A DNA stretch of 64,000 bases from positions 6,748,029 to 6,812,028 of the forward strand of contig SMSO01000014.1 in assembly GCA_004764695.1 (NCBI GenBank), given 5' to 3'. This document shows, piece after piece, positions 42,886 through 53,115 of this stretch; positions within the stretch are counted from its first letter, which is position 1; every line of letters begins with the position of its first letter. Source of the stretch: Schizochytrium sp. TIO01 (Eukaryota; Sar; Bigyra; Thraustochytrida; Thraustochytriidae). The notes under the pieces are model-generated. The model was not told the origin of the DNA and ran no database searches. It saw only the letters and a program-made list of their open reading frames with translations. The translations under genes and the position numbers were made by a program.

Positions 42886-43360
42886 AATAAGAGAGGACAA
42901 TCCGTGTGGAATCTATACCATCCATACATCTGTGTTTTACAATATCTGTGTCCAGGCGCTATTTGACTAATAATTTTACTCTAGCTTCTGTGCTTATGCA
43001 TGCCTTTGCACTGCATGTGCTCGAAAGTGTTTTATATCTTGATTCCAAAACCTCAATTTACCTGAGTTTGAATGTATTCGAACAAAATCACATTCGGGAG
43101 AGTCACTCGATCTTAGACGTAATAAAACTAATACACTGAAAATTGCCCAGTTGACCTCTTCACTTCAGAAAGCTCTCGTCTGCAAGAGAAAACGAGCTAA
43201 ACGGAAAATCAGGTTAGGGACTTTCAGGTATTCGCAGAAGAATAGATATAAATCAGAAAGAATACATAATTAAGAGAGATTACTAAACAATCCCTACACA
43301 AATGCTGTTCTCCAATAGCGAAATATTGAAAAAAGAAATGAAGCAAGGGAAGTGGAACAG
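42886..43360. other. Intergenic gap between convergent genes
   Basis: AT-rich 3' flanks. Nothing is recognised. Confidence 0.5.
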
Positions 43361-44314
43361 CTAGAATATTCCCGGCAGGATATGGTATCGCTCGGGATAT
43401 TCTGCACCAAACTTTTCCTTGTACCATGCCGTTGTGACAGCCGCACGAGGGACTAGATTGACAAGAGAGACAGTGAGGATAAATAGACCATTTGGCCCCC
43501 ATGAGAGAATGGCAAATCCAGTAAATGCCCAAAGTTCTGCGAAATACTGTGCGCATGTAATGTAGTCAAAAAATCCTCCGTATGGAATTTGATAACGTGG
43601 CGCGGAGGGGTCTGCACGCAAATCACGCAAGATTTTGTCATGCCAGATAATCATTACAAGACCAGACAGGTAGACTGTAAGTCCAATCGCAAAACGTGGA
43701 TCACGCAACCATGATTTATTCAAGTGCTTACCATACTCAGCGAACCACTTGGCATTCAAATAGCCATGCGTAATGGTTACGAGAGAACCGCCCAATGCAG
43801 GTACGAGTGAAAAATTAGTTGAGTTCCCATGCACGCGAATAAGGTATGGGAAGATGAAATTTCGGTATGAGTAGTGGAGAAGCATAATTACTGCCATAAA
43901 CCGTGGGACCGGCTCATGCGATTGGGATCCGCCTTTAACAAAAAAGAAATACACAAAGGTCAGCGTTACTGGGATTTCCATCAAGAACCAACCTAAGCGT
44001 GGATTCACGGAGATGACAGCGCTTTCTCCAAATCTTCCGTATGCCGTGGAACTGATATTTTCGGTGACGAAGCACACTACTGTGATGAAGATTGCCCACG
44101 TCAGCACAAAGTTAAAGTGGTCGTTGTTCGTAAGACGCACAATGACGAGTTGACGCTTGAGACGGCCTAACCAACTATCACCAGAGAAGCCCAAGCTCTT
44201 CTTTATTTCACCTGACACAACTTTCTTCTCCTGTGGACTAGTTATGGACGCGTTATCGCCAGTTCGCCTTTGTTTGAGTGCGTTATAAGCACTGGCCTTA
44301 TCTACCTCAACCAT
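43361..44314 (-). CDS. Steroid 5-alpha-reductase family membrane oxidoreductase
   Basis: 317 aa from ATG at 44314 to TAG at 43361. The C-terminal half is that of the 3-oxo-5-alpha-steroid 4-dehydrogenase family: LRADPSAPRYQIPYGGFFDYITCAQYFAELWAF, then RA...WYKEKFGAEYPERYHILPGIF, matching the family order Y-IP-GG-F-YV...Y..E...W...R...WY..KF..YP..R...P. About six membrane segments are seen. It would reduce a double bond of a sterol or steroid with NADPH in the ER. The histidines usually before WY (HHxWY-like) are replaced by threonine here (TTAWY). An N-terminal extension of about 60 polar residues, absent from human SRD5A1/2, precedes the first membrane segment. The family also includes polyprenol and enoyl reductases, so the substrate is not assigned. 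Confidence 0.85.
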   Translation of the reverse strand: MVEVDKASAYNALKQRRTGDNASITSPQEKKVVSGEIKKSLGFSGDSWLGRLKRQLVIVRLTNNDHFNFVLTWAIFITVVCFVTENISSTAYGRFGESAVISVNPRLGWFLMEIPVTLTFVYFFFVKGGSQSHEPVPRFMAVIMLLHYSYRNFIFPYLIRVHGNSTNFSLVPALGGSLVTITHGYLNAKWFAEYGKHLNKSWLRDPRFAIGLTVYLSGLVMIIWHDKILRDLRADPSAPRYQIPYGGFFDYITCAQYFAELWAFTGFAILSWGPNGLFILTVSLVNLVPRAAVTTAWYKEKFGAEYPERYHILPGIF

Positions 44315-47009
44315 GATCTTAACCTGAAGAAGTGATCACAAGAAAACTAGGAAAGTATTATTCTGTTCCTTTCGTGCACAACCTAAACACGCACAGCATA
44401 ACTTGCGGCCCTATACCCAGACTGAGCACAGAGTGACTTGCACAACTATCGCAGGATCTTTCGCCCAAGCTCTGTAGAAGTACTGGAAAGAGGTAGCTTC
44501 ATCAAGAGAATTTGAGCCTCAGCGTATGCAGGAATACTACTAGTACCTACACTAGATGACGTACCTGTGTTACTTTCTAACCAAGACGGTAAAAATATTG
44601 CGTATCAATCCCATGGTGTAAGACATGTAGATGTGACCTCATTTTGGGTATGGGGGTGTTCAGTTCGCTTGTTACTTTGAGGTAAAGCTGTGTCTGCTGT
44701 AAATCTGGGGATGCAATGGAATTTCACTCTAGTAGAAGCCAGAATCAAATCTCTTTCATTAGTAGTATTAATTTAGTTAACAATCTTTTAGCTGGAAAAT
44801 AAAGCAAAACGAAAACTCACTGCTTAGGAGGCGGCAACCTAGGAAGATGTGGAGGACTCACAGGAAACAAGCAAAGCAAGGTGTTGGATGGATACCCTCT
44901 GGTGCTTGAGAAGAATGTGGAAGACTACTTATGAATCGTACAGAGGTACAGGAAGGAAAGTTGAAAATCTCTGTAGGTACCGTTCTGGGTGAGTTATGAC
45001 TCGTTCACTGTCTGTGAAAGGCCCTGTAAGAATGACCATATAGCTATACTCTTCAACAAATTGTGCGCTTCGCGTTTAGATTGACTAGTCTGCTTCATAA
45101 GTTAACGACGAGAGTAATTGTTTTGAGTTATGCACATTCAATATGAAAGCAAAGGGATTGTAGTATTATTAGCCGTGGAGTTGTATAGTGCAACAGAACT
45201 TTCTAGTTTCGAGATGACCTGATTTTGTTTGATCGTGTCAATAAGTTAATACACCAATGACCTGCGCTCAAATGGAGGTGAAGGAAACAATCACGTCTGG
45301 TATGAAACCCATATGAAAATTCAAAGCAACAACACTGATCACAACTAGTTCTCAAGAAACCCGAACATTTATGGCTCAACGACAGTGTCGGGTGTCTAGG
45401 TTTTCGTAGCTGTACTTGACAAGAGCACGCACCTTTTTCGTGGTTTAATTGGTTGTTGTAACGGATTGAAGTGTAGGTAAATATATCTATGCAAGAGAGG
45501 TTCCGTTTTCGTGTCCTATTGTTGAAGTGCTCGAGACTCTCAAACTGGGTCATCTTGGTTGAGGCGCGAAGAAATTATGCAAGCTCACTATCTTCTGCAA
45601 TTTCTACGGCATTGTGATGGATAATTTAACCCAAACGGAATAAGTGAGTTTCCACACGGTGGATATTTTGGTTTTAATGATAGTATAGACTTTTCCAGAG
45701 AAGTGATTCCTGAATGATTGCCTGCAAAAAGGCCAGGAGCAATAGATGTTATGGAATCATCTTAATGTCTGCTTGATTATGCAGCTTCGGGTCCAAGAAT
45801 CAAATAACCTTCTAAGTTACTCAAGCTAGTAAAAGAATTTTGAAAAAGAGCAATTCCCCACTATGCAAAGTGCTTTTTATTCCTTTCATGTTTAGTAAGT
45901 GAAAAACCCTTGTCTGCAAAGTTGACTCAATGAGGCATCATCAAAGCATTGAGCGGCTTAAATAGGTTCAAGTGAGAACCTACTGGTGCGTGCAGAGCTG
46001 TTCAGTTTGCACTCCAATTTCTAGTTCAGAGTGAGTTTAAGGATGGCCGAGTACGCGTGTAGCAACATTTTGACGGGTGACACTGTAGTCCCATATCAAA
46101 ACTGACAGCTTGCCAAGTGCTCAGTTTGAATAACCTTGGATTTCAATAAGGAAGAGTCACCAAGAGAACTATCTCGTTACCATGCGCTGAAAGTCTAATT
46201 GATAAATGTCCTTACGCTCAGATCCACTGATGTCGAACTTCGACATTATTGTGAACATTCTTGATGGTCTCTCATTTCTTCAGGTATCCTTAGCCAATCT
46301 GCGAGTCTGATTATTCAACTTGGATTTGGGAACAGGTATCTTACTAAACAGTCAGAGTGAAGACCTTTTCTGTTTCGCATCACAATTCGTCGTTGCTTTA
46401 TATCATAGCAAGGATGAACTCAACATAATCCTTTTCTCCTGATCCCCCTGTTTGATTGCAGCGCAAAAGAAAGCAGCGTGTGAATTCTCTCCGGTGAGCA
46501 TAGGAGTTTTGGTTGAATTGGTCCTCACAATGCTTGCTACAGTTTGTCCGGTTGGGGCCAGGCATTGAAAATCCTACGGAGTTTTCAGAGATCCATTGCT
46601 CAAGGACCACTTTGAGAAACTAGAATTTTCAACATATGAAAGGGGAACAAAATGACTGTGATTGTCCTTCATAATACAGGCAGGACTGCGCATGCGGGGT
46701 ACTTGAGCTAAATGATAGAGCCCAGATGAGGTGGTTTAAGAAGTGCTATATGTTTAGTGTGCGGGACGAGACATTTTCCACTATAATACCACTGAGCACC
46801 ACAGTGTATATGGCCAAAGAGAAGGTTTCTAAACTTTCACTTCTCGACGTTTCCTATAGAAATACAAAGTACTGGACTACATTTTGACTTTGATGAAGAT
46901 AGTGGGCTCTCGTACCCACGCTCATTTCTCCAGTACATCCATTACGGTTGCGAAACTCAAAGATCCTGCAATGCCTTGATTTAAAACAGAGATACACATA
47001 ACAAAAGCA
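44315..47009. other. 2.7-kb gap without simple repeats or supportable gene
   Basis: Unlike the other long gaps, this one has almost no microsatellites and a balanced composition. It has many short frames on both strands, for example minus 46398-46610 and 45203-45553, the latter cysteine-rich, but no ATG-initiated long frame. It could hold exons of a fragmented or non-coding gene. Confidence 0.4.
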
Positions 47010-48209
47010 TTAGGGCACAGACATCAGTTTCGAATGAGTCAATTTGCGAAGATACTCACCGTCGCTTTCTCGAGGGGATGAACTTGCAGATATAGAAGAC
47101 GAGGACATCATACCGGAAGTGTTGTCCTCGTAGTCCTTTCTTGCCGAAGGGTGTTGAGTTTGTGACAACGAAAGTGTAGCATAATGCTGGCAGGAAGAAG
47201 CAGATGAGGATGACTTTCGAGATGTCATTTTTTTGATAACAGAAAGCCCTCTCGAGCTTGAAGTAGAACTGTGCTTTCGCAACATTCGAAGCAAATTCTC
47301 CGGTTGATGCTTTTTTCCTGACTTCTCCGAAATAGAAGATGATATACGCTGAACAGAGTCGTTTTCCTTATCGATGAATACTAGTGTCTCATGGAGCTCA
47401 GACTCAGGTTCATTGTCAGAACCCGAGCTCTGCTGTTCCAATTTACTTCTCTCTACAAATTTTGCTTCATCCAGGTGTTCAGCATTGTCAGAGATAGTTT
47501 CTTTGAGGAATGGCTCATCAGGATCCTCCGTTGATGATGAAGCGTGCTGTCTGGTGTGGTCCTCGTTGGATGCTTTTGGTCTTGGCGGTGGGGCCGCATG
47601 TGCTGCATCTATACGACGTTCTGCCTCAATTGATGCCACCAGGGGTGATACACGTGGCTCCAGAGAATAGGTTTCGTATCTGGCATCATCGTCATCCAAA
47701 TTAACTTCGTCAAACTCATCACTCTTGGAAACGAACCCATCACTATCTTCAGCTTCTCCATTATCAGACAAAATTGTCTCTGCGTCACTATCCTGGTCGA
47801 ACTCGCCTGTGCCAAATATAGCATCGACACCCGCAGCATCGAGATGCATAACCTCTGCCCAAGGCACCTGGTCAGCGAGAGCATCCACAAAGTTGCATCG
47901 CTCTTCAAAGTCCCTGAGTTTTAATTTATACACTCTGTCCGGATTTTTTACATCAAGGAGAACATCATTGGTCCGCATACTCACTCCTGCTTCGTCATTG
48001 AACTCCCTGTAGCTCAGATAAATTGCTGAAATGTCCTTCAGATGCACGAGTGCCGCCAGTTCAGGCCAATCTGCATTTGTCATGATCCTCACAGAAGTCT
48101 GGCCAACTCGGACGCATCCCTCGCGGAGCAGCATGAAAGCAGTTCCCATTCTCGCAACTTCGCATGAGAGAATGGCCGCGCTTTGTACAGCTCCATCATC
48201 GTTCAACAT
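47010..48209 (-). CDS. PH-like domain protein with serine-rich tail
   Basis: 399 aa from the first in-frame ATG at 48209 (MLNDDGAVQS) to TAA at 47010. Residues about 10-110 read like a pleckstrin-homology-type beta sandwich closing with an amphipathic helix: FMLLREGCVRV, ALVHLKDISAIYLSY, DVLLDVKNPDRVYKLKLRD, then FEERCNFVDALADQV. The rest is low-complexity: acidic D/E/S-rich (about 125-180), then serine-rich with basic patches (RMLRKHSSTSSSRG, IKKMTSRKSSSSAS), likely phosphorylated. No catalytic domain is present. The PH assignment is by pattern only; the fold could be another PH superfamily member. It probably binds membrane or partner proteins in signalling. A further 3' exon is possible but not required. 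Confidence 0.68.
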   Translation of the reverse strand: MLNDDGAVQSAAILSCEVARMGTAFMLLREGCVRVGQTSVRIMTNADWPELAALVHLKDISAIYLSYREFNDEAGVSMRTNDVLLDVKNPDRVYKLKLRDFEERCNFVDALADQVPWAEVMHLDAAGVDAIFGTGEFDQDSDAETILSDNGEAEDSDGFVSKSDEFDEVNLDDDDARYETYSLEPRVSPLVASIEAERRIDAAHAAPPPRPKASNEDHTRQHASSSTEDPDEPFLKETISDNAEHLDEAKFVERSKLEQQSSGSDNEPESELHETLVFIDKENDSVQRISSSISEKSGKKHQPENLLRMLRKHSSTSSSRGLSVIKKMTSRKSSSSASSCQHYATLSLSQTQHPSARKDYEDNTSGMMSSSSISASSSPRESDGEYLRKLTHSKLMSVP

Positions 48210-50506
48210 GGTGCCCCGCACGCCGCGCCTTTTAGCTGTTTACCTTGGTCGGCCCAAGAACCGCGACCGCAATTCTTGTCTACTTGATGGCTCTTTACTC
48301 AGCTTCTCGCCGACCTCGCACCTGAGAGATCAGACTTCGCAGGCGCCGAAAACGCCAGCGTCCGAGACCTGTACCAAACCAATGGTGTCTGCACCTCGTG
48401 GGCCAACTTTGTTTGCAGTATGCACGCAGCACGCGCACGCACGAGCGTCGTGGTCGCGAGTCGTGGGCTCCTAACGAAACAGAGGCGGAGCTGCGAGGGT
48501 CCCGGTCCCAGTACCTTATTTTAGTACCTTATTATGGTACCTAACTTCGTACCACCTTCGGGTTGGTTGAAAGAGAAGACTATGAAACCCTTCAACACTA
48601 TGCTCCCGATACTGAGCCCAAGCTTGTACAGTCAGTGGATATCAGCTCCAGTAATGAGGAGTTCAGGTGGTAGTCAAAGCGCAATAATTCAAAGGCACAC
48701 ACACACACCCCCAGATGTACACCAGTAGCAAAGCCGATTCTTAGTTTACATCAAGCAGACAACCTCAAAGTGCCTGAGAGGGAGTCGAGTCTTCTTCTGG
48801 CTTGGACTTGACATCAAACTGAATTTCATGAAAGGAAAATCGATCTTCAGAAAGAAAGAAGAGAAGACTATCCTAAACGAGCTCAAAGTTCTGGATTTTG
48901 TATAAAAAAAGAGTTGATATGACACAATTTGCGAGTCATGATTTACATTGATTCAAAACTCACTGCAACGACACTGGATTCTCCGAACACAGATTTTGCC
49001 GATGGGCTCAAAGCAGCAGTGTATTGCAAGAGCCAAGCCGTGGATCAGCAATTTGTCTAGGGTGTTTGTACAACATTCATTCTGGCAGACCATCTTGGTT
49101 TAGAATGAGTGATTGTTTTGGCTTAGGCTTTACACAAGGCAGACGATTTCCAGATAGGAGTTGCCTCTGAACACGAATGAGAGCGTTTCAACCGAGTTCT
49201 GGAGCTGCTTCGGATTTGAAGATGACACGATGCACCACCGCTAATTTTGCCAAGGTCCATTGCAGCGTTGAGTGAGCGGGACTGTGTTTTCCAGGACACT
49301 ATCATGGTATTCATCCGAAAACGTAAGCTGTTGTTAACAGTAACAAGCAGAACCAAAACAAAGTCAACTTTTATTACACGAAGCTTTCGTTTCCGCCATC
49401 CAAACTGCTCTCTCAAACAAGTCTGACACATACGAGCCTTTCCTGTAGCCGCTTTATGCTGCTGGAGCCATCATAGCTTGCGTCCGCTATATCCCAAATC
49501 TTTACAGCTATGGCCTCCACAAGGGTCCCGCCACCGTGAGCGATTCATTATTTTGTTCGTTCGTGACAGCGAACTTGTGTTTTCACCTTCGTAGTAGGTA
49601 GTTTCACGAAAGTTAATGGATTGTGATTTGATGTGATGGCTCTTTCTCTTTTGAGGATCTGTCACATTATAGCGCAGGAGTTCAAGACTGAGCGGGCGGG
49701 GCGAGGGAGGCCGGGTCGCCTGTTTTGGATGGTGGGCTTTGTTTGTTTTATCTGCTATGTTTTGTTACGTTTTAAGATAAGTTTGTTGAAGTAGGAATGA
49801 ACGCAATTCTCTGTACTTGTATTTGTCCTGAGGAATTAAAACTTTTATTCATTCTTTATTTTTTTGGTAAGGAGCTTGGAACAAGCAAGCATACACTAGC
49901 GAAGAATCTGCAAACTAAAAAAAAAAGGAAAAAGGAAAAAGGAAAAAGCGATTCTCTTAAATCCACATATACATAGGCATATTTAATTAAATAAAGCTAC
50001 ATATGTCAATTCTTACAATTTTATTTTTAAGAAAAAAAGAAAAGAAAAGAAGATGTACTTAAGTAAAAAAGAAAAGAAAAAGAAAAGAAAACAAACGAAT
50101 TACAGAATACAAAATTTATCTAATAAGTAAATAATTAAATAAGTAAATAAGTAAATAAATAAACAAACAAACAAACAAACAAACAAACAAACAAACAAAC
50201 AAACAAACAAACAAACAAACAAACAAACAAACAAACAAACAAACAAACAAACAAACAAACAAACAAACAAACAAACAAACAAACAAACAAACAAACAAAC
50301 AAACAAACAAACAAACAAACAAACAAACAAACAAACAAACAAACAAACAAACAAACAAACAAACAAACAAACAAACAAACAAACAAACAAACAAACAAAC
50401 AAACAAAGAAAGAAAGAACTCTCGAGAGCAGCACATAGTTTATTTTAAGCTAAACAATTAATAAATTAAAAATTTAGGATATTTTCCCTAACCTTTACCC
50501 TTAACC
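48210..50506. other. Intergenic region with long CAAA array
   Basis: No supportable gene. The first 270 bases are GC-rich (promoter side of the PH-like gene). The rest is AT-rich, with GAAAA and TAAA tracts leading into the CAAA array at 50161. Just before the island at 50507 lies CCCTAACCTTTACCCTTAACC, a degenerate telomere-like word. Confidence 0.5.
50161..50407. repeat. (CAAA)n array, about 61 perfect units
   Basis: About 247 bases of perfect CAAA preceded by TAAA/GTAAATAA units and followed by GAAA units. Neither strand contains stops in any frame (FVCL on minus, QTNK on plus), so long spurious reading frames appear. Confidence 0.98.
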
Positions 50507-50553
50507 TGATGCGGAACTACTGCCGTGCACCTGACTCAGGCAGTTCCGCATCA
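50507..50553. other. Stem-loop at left edge of the island
   Basis: Left arm TGATGCGGAACTACTGCC (50507-50524) pairs with GGCAGTTCCGCATCA (50539-50553), apart from a 3-base bulge in the left arm. The loop is 14 bases and contains the palindrome GTGCAC. Together the arms give about 15 base pairs, the most stable hairpin noticed in the window along with 38241-38292. Confidence 0.75.
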
Positions 50554-50621
50554 CCAGGGCATGATGGCTCGAAGCAAGCGCGGCAGGTGCAGCAGAGCAA
50601 CAATCCGTCGGAGTGAAAGAA

Positions 50622-51953
50622 ATGCTTCCTTCCTCCCTCGTAAAGAAAGAGACACCAGCGGCGGTGGGCGGAGGCAGCGGTGGCCGCAAACGATTGTCAA
50701 CTGTTGAGGAAGGGGACGAAGCCCTCGAGTTGGCTAAACTAGACGCAATGGAACAAGATGTACAGAAGCTTGAAGAAAAGGTCAAGAGCGTCGAGACACG
50801 TATCGCTGACATAGAGACCAAGATGACGCGCTTGGATGAAACGGAGGGAGCTTCCTTCGACGACCTCAATGTTTTCCAACGGAAAAGACTTGGGTCGGCA
50901 ACGGCGTATTACGATTCCCTTGAACGGAAGCGCGATGTGCTTAGACAGCAAGAGGTTGCGCTGCGCAACGAAATAGGTAGCAGTTCATTTAACTTGGGAG
51001 CTCAGCGGAGGGTCCTAACCGAAATAAGGTCGAGAAAGATCGAGTTCCGGCGTTACAAGGTTTGTGGTACCTTCAAGACTGCTGAAGGCGTGCGTCGTTA
51101 TGTGTACTCGGCGGTAGCCAACAACGCTGGGTTTGCTGAGGTGACCGAAGATACGGAGGTTGAACCGCATAGAAGAGCTATTTGATACGAAGGAGGCAAC
51201 CCACCCATGGACCTGACCTTCGAGATTATCTTCACTACCCATCGAGATGCAGCTATGTTTACCAACGATGTCATGCCGGTTGGTCTCGAATTCCATGTTG
51301 ACAACGTTGAGCTGAGTTCCCCTGAAGTCGTTTATGTCGCCAACATCCAGAACATTCGCAGCTGGGACTATCATTCCAATGATGAGCCAGGCTCTCTGTG
51401 TTCTGACGACAGCGATAGCTCAGAGTACACCGCTGTGGAACCTGATGGGGACTTAGCCATGTTCCAGTCGATTGAGATCCCACGTCACATTCGAAGAGGG
51501 ATGGTGGATTGTGCACACCTAGTTCACAAGACGGTTGTGGAGGATGCGGGCATCGACGATGACGACAATAATCGCTTAGCTTTGTCGCCGACGATGCTTT
51601 GCATGTTCAACGGTCGACGCATTCAGTACGGGTACAGCAAAGATCGGTTTCCTCTGATCATGATCGAGCCTGCGCCCGATTTCAGTCCCAATGACAACGT
51701 AACTGCTACTGACAGCGTTGGGAATACTCGAGTGAGAACTTGGGTCAAAGTCACTGGGTTTGATCCCAATTATTGTAAGATTATTTCCTTTTACGTGAAA
51801 GAGGGTACACACACTGAGAAAAAGAATGATGGTTTCATCGAGTTCTTTACCTTCGTGTTTGTGAAGGATCAAGATCAGTTCTACGAGAACCTCCGATGGA
51901 AAGCAAGCGAAACAGAATCCCACTGGAAAGATGCGCGAACCAGAAGAAGATAA
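50622..51953 (+). pseudogene. Broken ORF: coiled-coil N-terminus plus unknown C-terminal domain, in-frame TGA
   Basis: One reading frame of 444 codons from ATG 50622 to the stop ending at 51953, interrupted once by TGA at 51183-51185. The frame is identical on both sides, so this is a single gene with a premature stop (or a recoded codon), not two genes. The first part (about 187 aa) has a basic start, then a heptad-like coiled coil (KLEEKVKSVETRIADIETKM) and a basic stretch. The second part resumes within the same frame, with an ATG at 51207, and has acidic loops and beta-like C-terminal segments (SFYVKEG, FFTFVFVKDQDQFYENL) ending in a basic tail. An overlapping frame from 50561 has an arginine-rich start, and an early frameshift may have swapped N-termini. 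No known family is recognised and no Rep, polymerase or integrase motif is seen. Confidence 0.55.
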
Positions 51954-52053
51954 ATAACGAGTTCAAGGGCAGGGGAGGAATCAATGAATGAATAGTTTTG
52001 TGTTTATTGCTTTAGTCTGAATCATGTTTCTTTTCCTTTTCGACTTACTTTGG

Positions 52054-53115
52054 TTACTTGTGGTGCGTGAACTTGGTTTTGCGAGTATAAGTCTCACCCA
52101 GACAAATATCAGCAACGTCTTTTTTGCTTGCCAAGGTTCCTTTCTTTGCCTGGAAGTAGAAATCCTGCAAAGTCCCACCAAGCAAGATGCATTTCTGGTT
52201 GTTTGGTCCTCCTCCTAAGCCAATTCCTCCATGTGTAAAGCAGCTCTTGGCATTGCACATTAATGGGCGCGTGCTGCCCGGATTGGGATTTTTGAAAGGG
52301 ACAATGAGCAAAGTGGAACTGTTATCTGTAACGGAACCCTTGCCGTGATCGTACAAATCACTGTCCTTCTGGTGCTTGTAAACTTCAGTCGCGATCTTGG
52401 TAGTGTGAGGAGGTAAGGTCCGCTTCAAGTAAGAAGCGTCGTAGGTTACTTTCTTGTCGCACTGATAATTCTCCTAGTCATTCACGACATTGATCGTTAC
52501 AAAGCGCAGACCGGTGTTAGGATCGAACCAGTCCGCTCCTCCGCCTGTAACCTTGGGTCGCGGCAAGATCGGATCTCCATACCATTGCCACACGTCGAGC
52601 ACCAAGCAGCCGGGTAGGCCACCCAGCAAGCGAAACCATCGTTGTTAGAAGCTTTCATAAGATTATTCGTCTCAATGTCAGACATTTCCTCAGTTGGAAT
52701 GCGAGTCTTGCCATTCTGGGTCCAGTCAGTCAGCCATAAAGTTTGTTCAATGACTGGCTTGGACCAGCTAATCATACTAATCTTGTTAAACACGTATTCC
52801 CCAGTGAACGGGCTTAGAGCCACCAAGCAGTGCACGCGCCCATCGGCCTTCCACTGGTGAAACATTTTCATCTTGTACGTCGCGCCGTTCTGAATGTAAC
52901 GATAAGACCCAGGCTCTGCTCTGAACCAGCCGTTGCGGTGGTACCAGGAAGGAGCGTAGAGGTTCATATAGCGCGTCGTGTAGCTCATCATGCACACGCC
53001 ATCATTCGAAGAAGAGTACTAGGCATTGAATAGATCTTCTTCCTGGTGTCCCACCCAAGCATGTAAGAGTGACCGCCTGAGCGGTGGCCTAGTTTGTGCA
53101 GAGAATTGGAATCGA
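52054..53115 (-). pseudogene. Broken ORF of about 350 codons, capsid-like character, several lesions
   Basis: Coding-like sequence can be followed on the minus strand from about 53115 to the stop at 52054, but only by changing frame. Lesions: a frame change near 53000-53025 (with an in-frame TAG beside it), a second between about 52590 and 52650, and a TAG at 52474-52476. Each segment reads as genuine protein: aromatic- and glycine-rich, beta-like (for example LYAPSWYHRNGWFRAEPGSY, then STLLIVPFKNPNPGSTRP), with no low complexity and no catalytic motif. The total length and composition suit a single jelly-roll structural protein such as a small-virus capsid, but no family is recognised, so this is a hypothesis. 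It converges on the broken ORF at 50622-51953. Confidence 0.5.

Noticed and set aside
50100..50436. Three overlapping minus-strand frames of about 100 aa made of FVCL repeats
   Set aside because: Produced by the CAAA array, whose complement has no stops in any frame; no flanking coding sequence.
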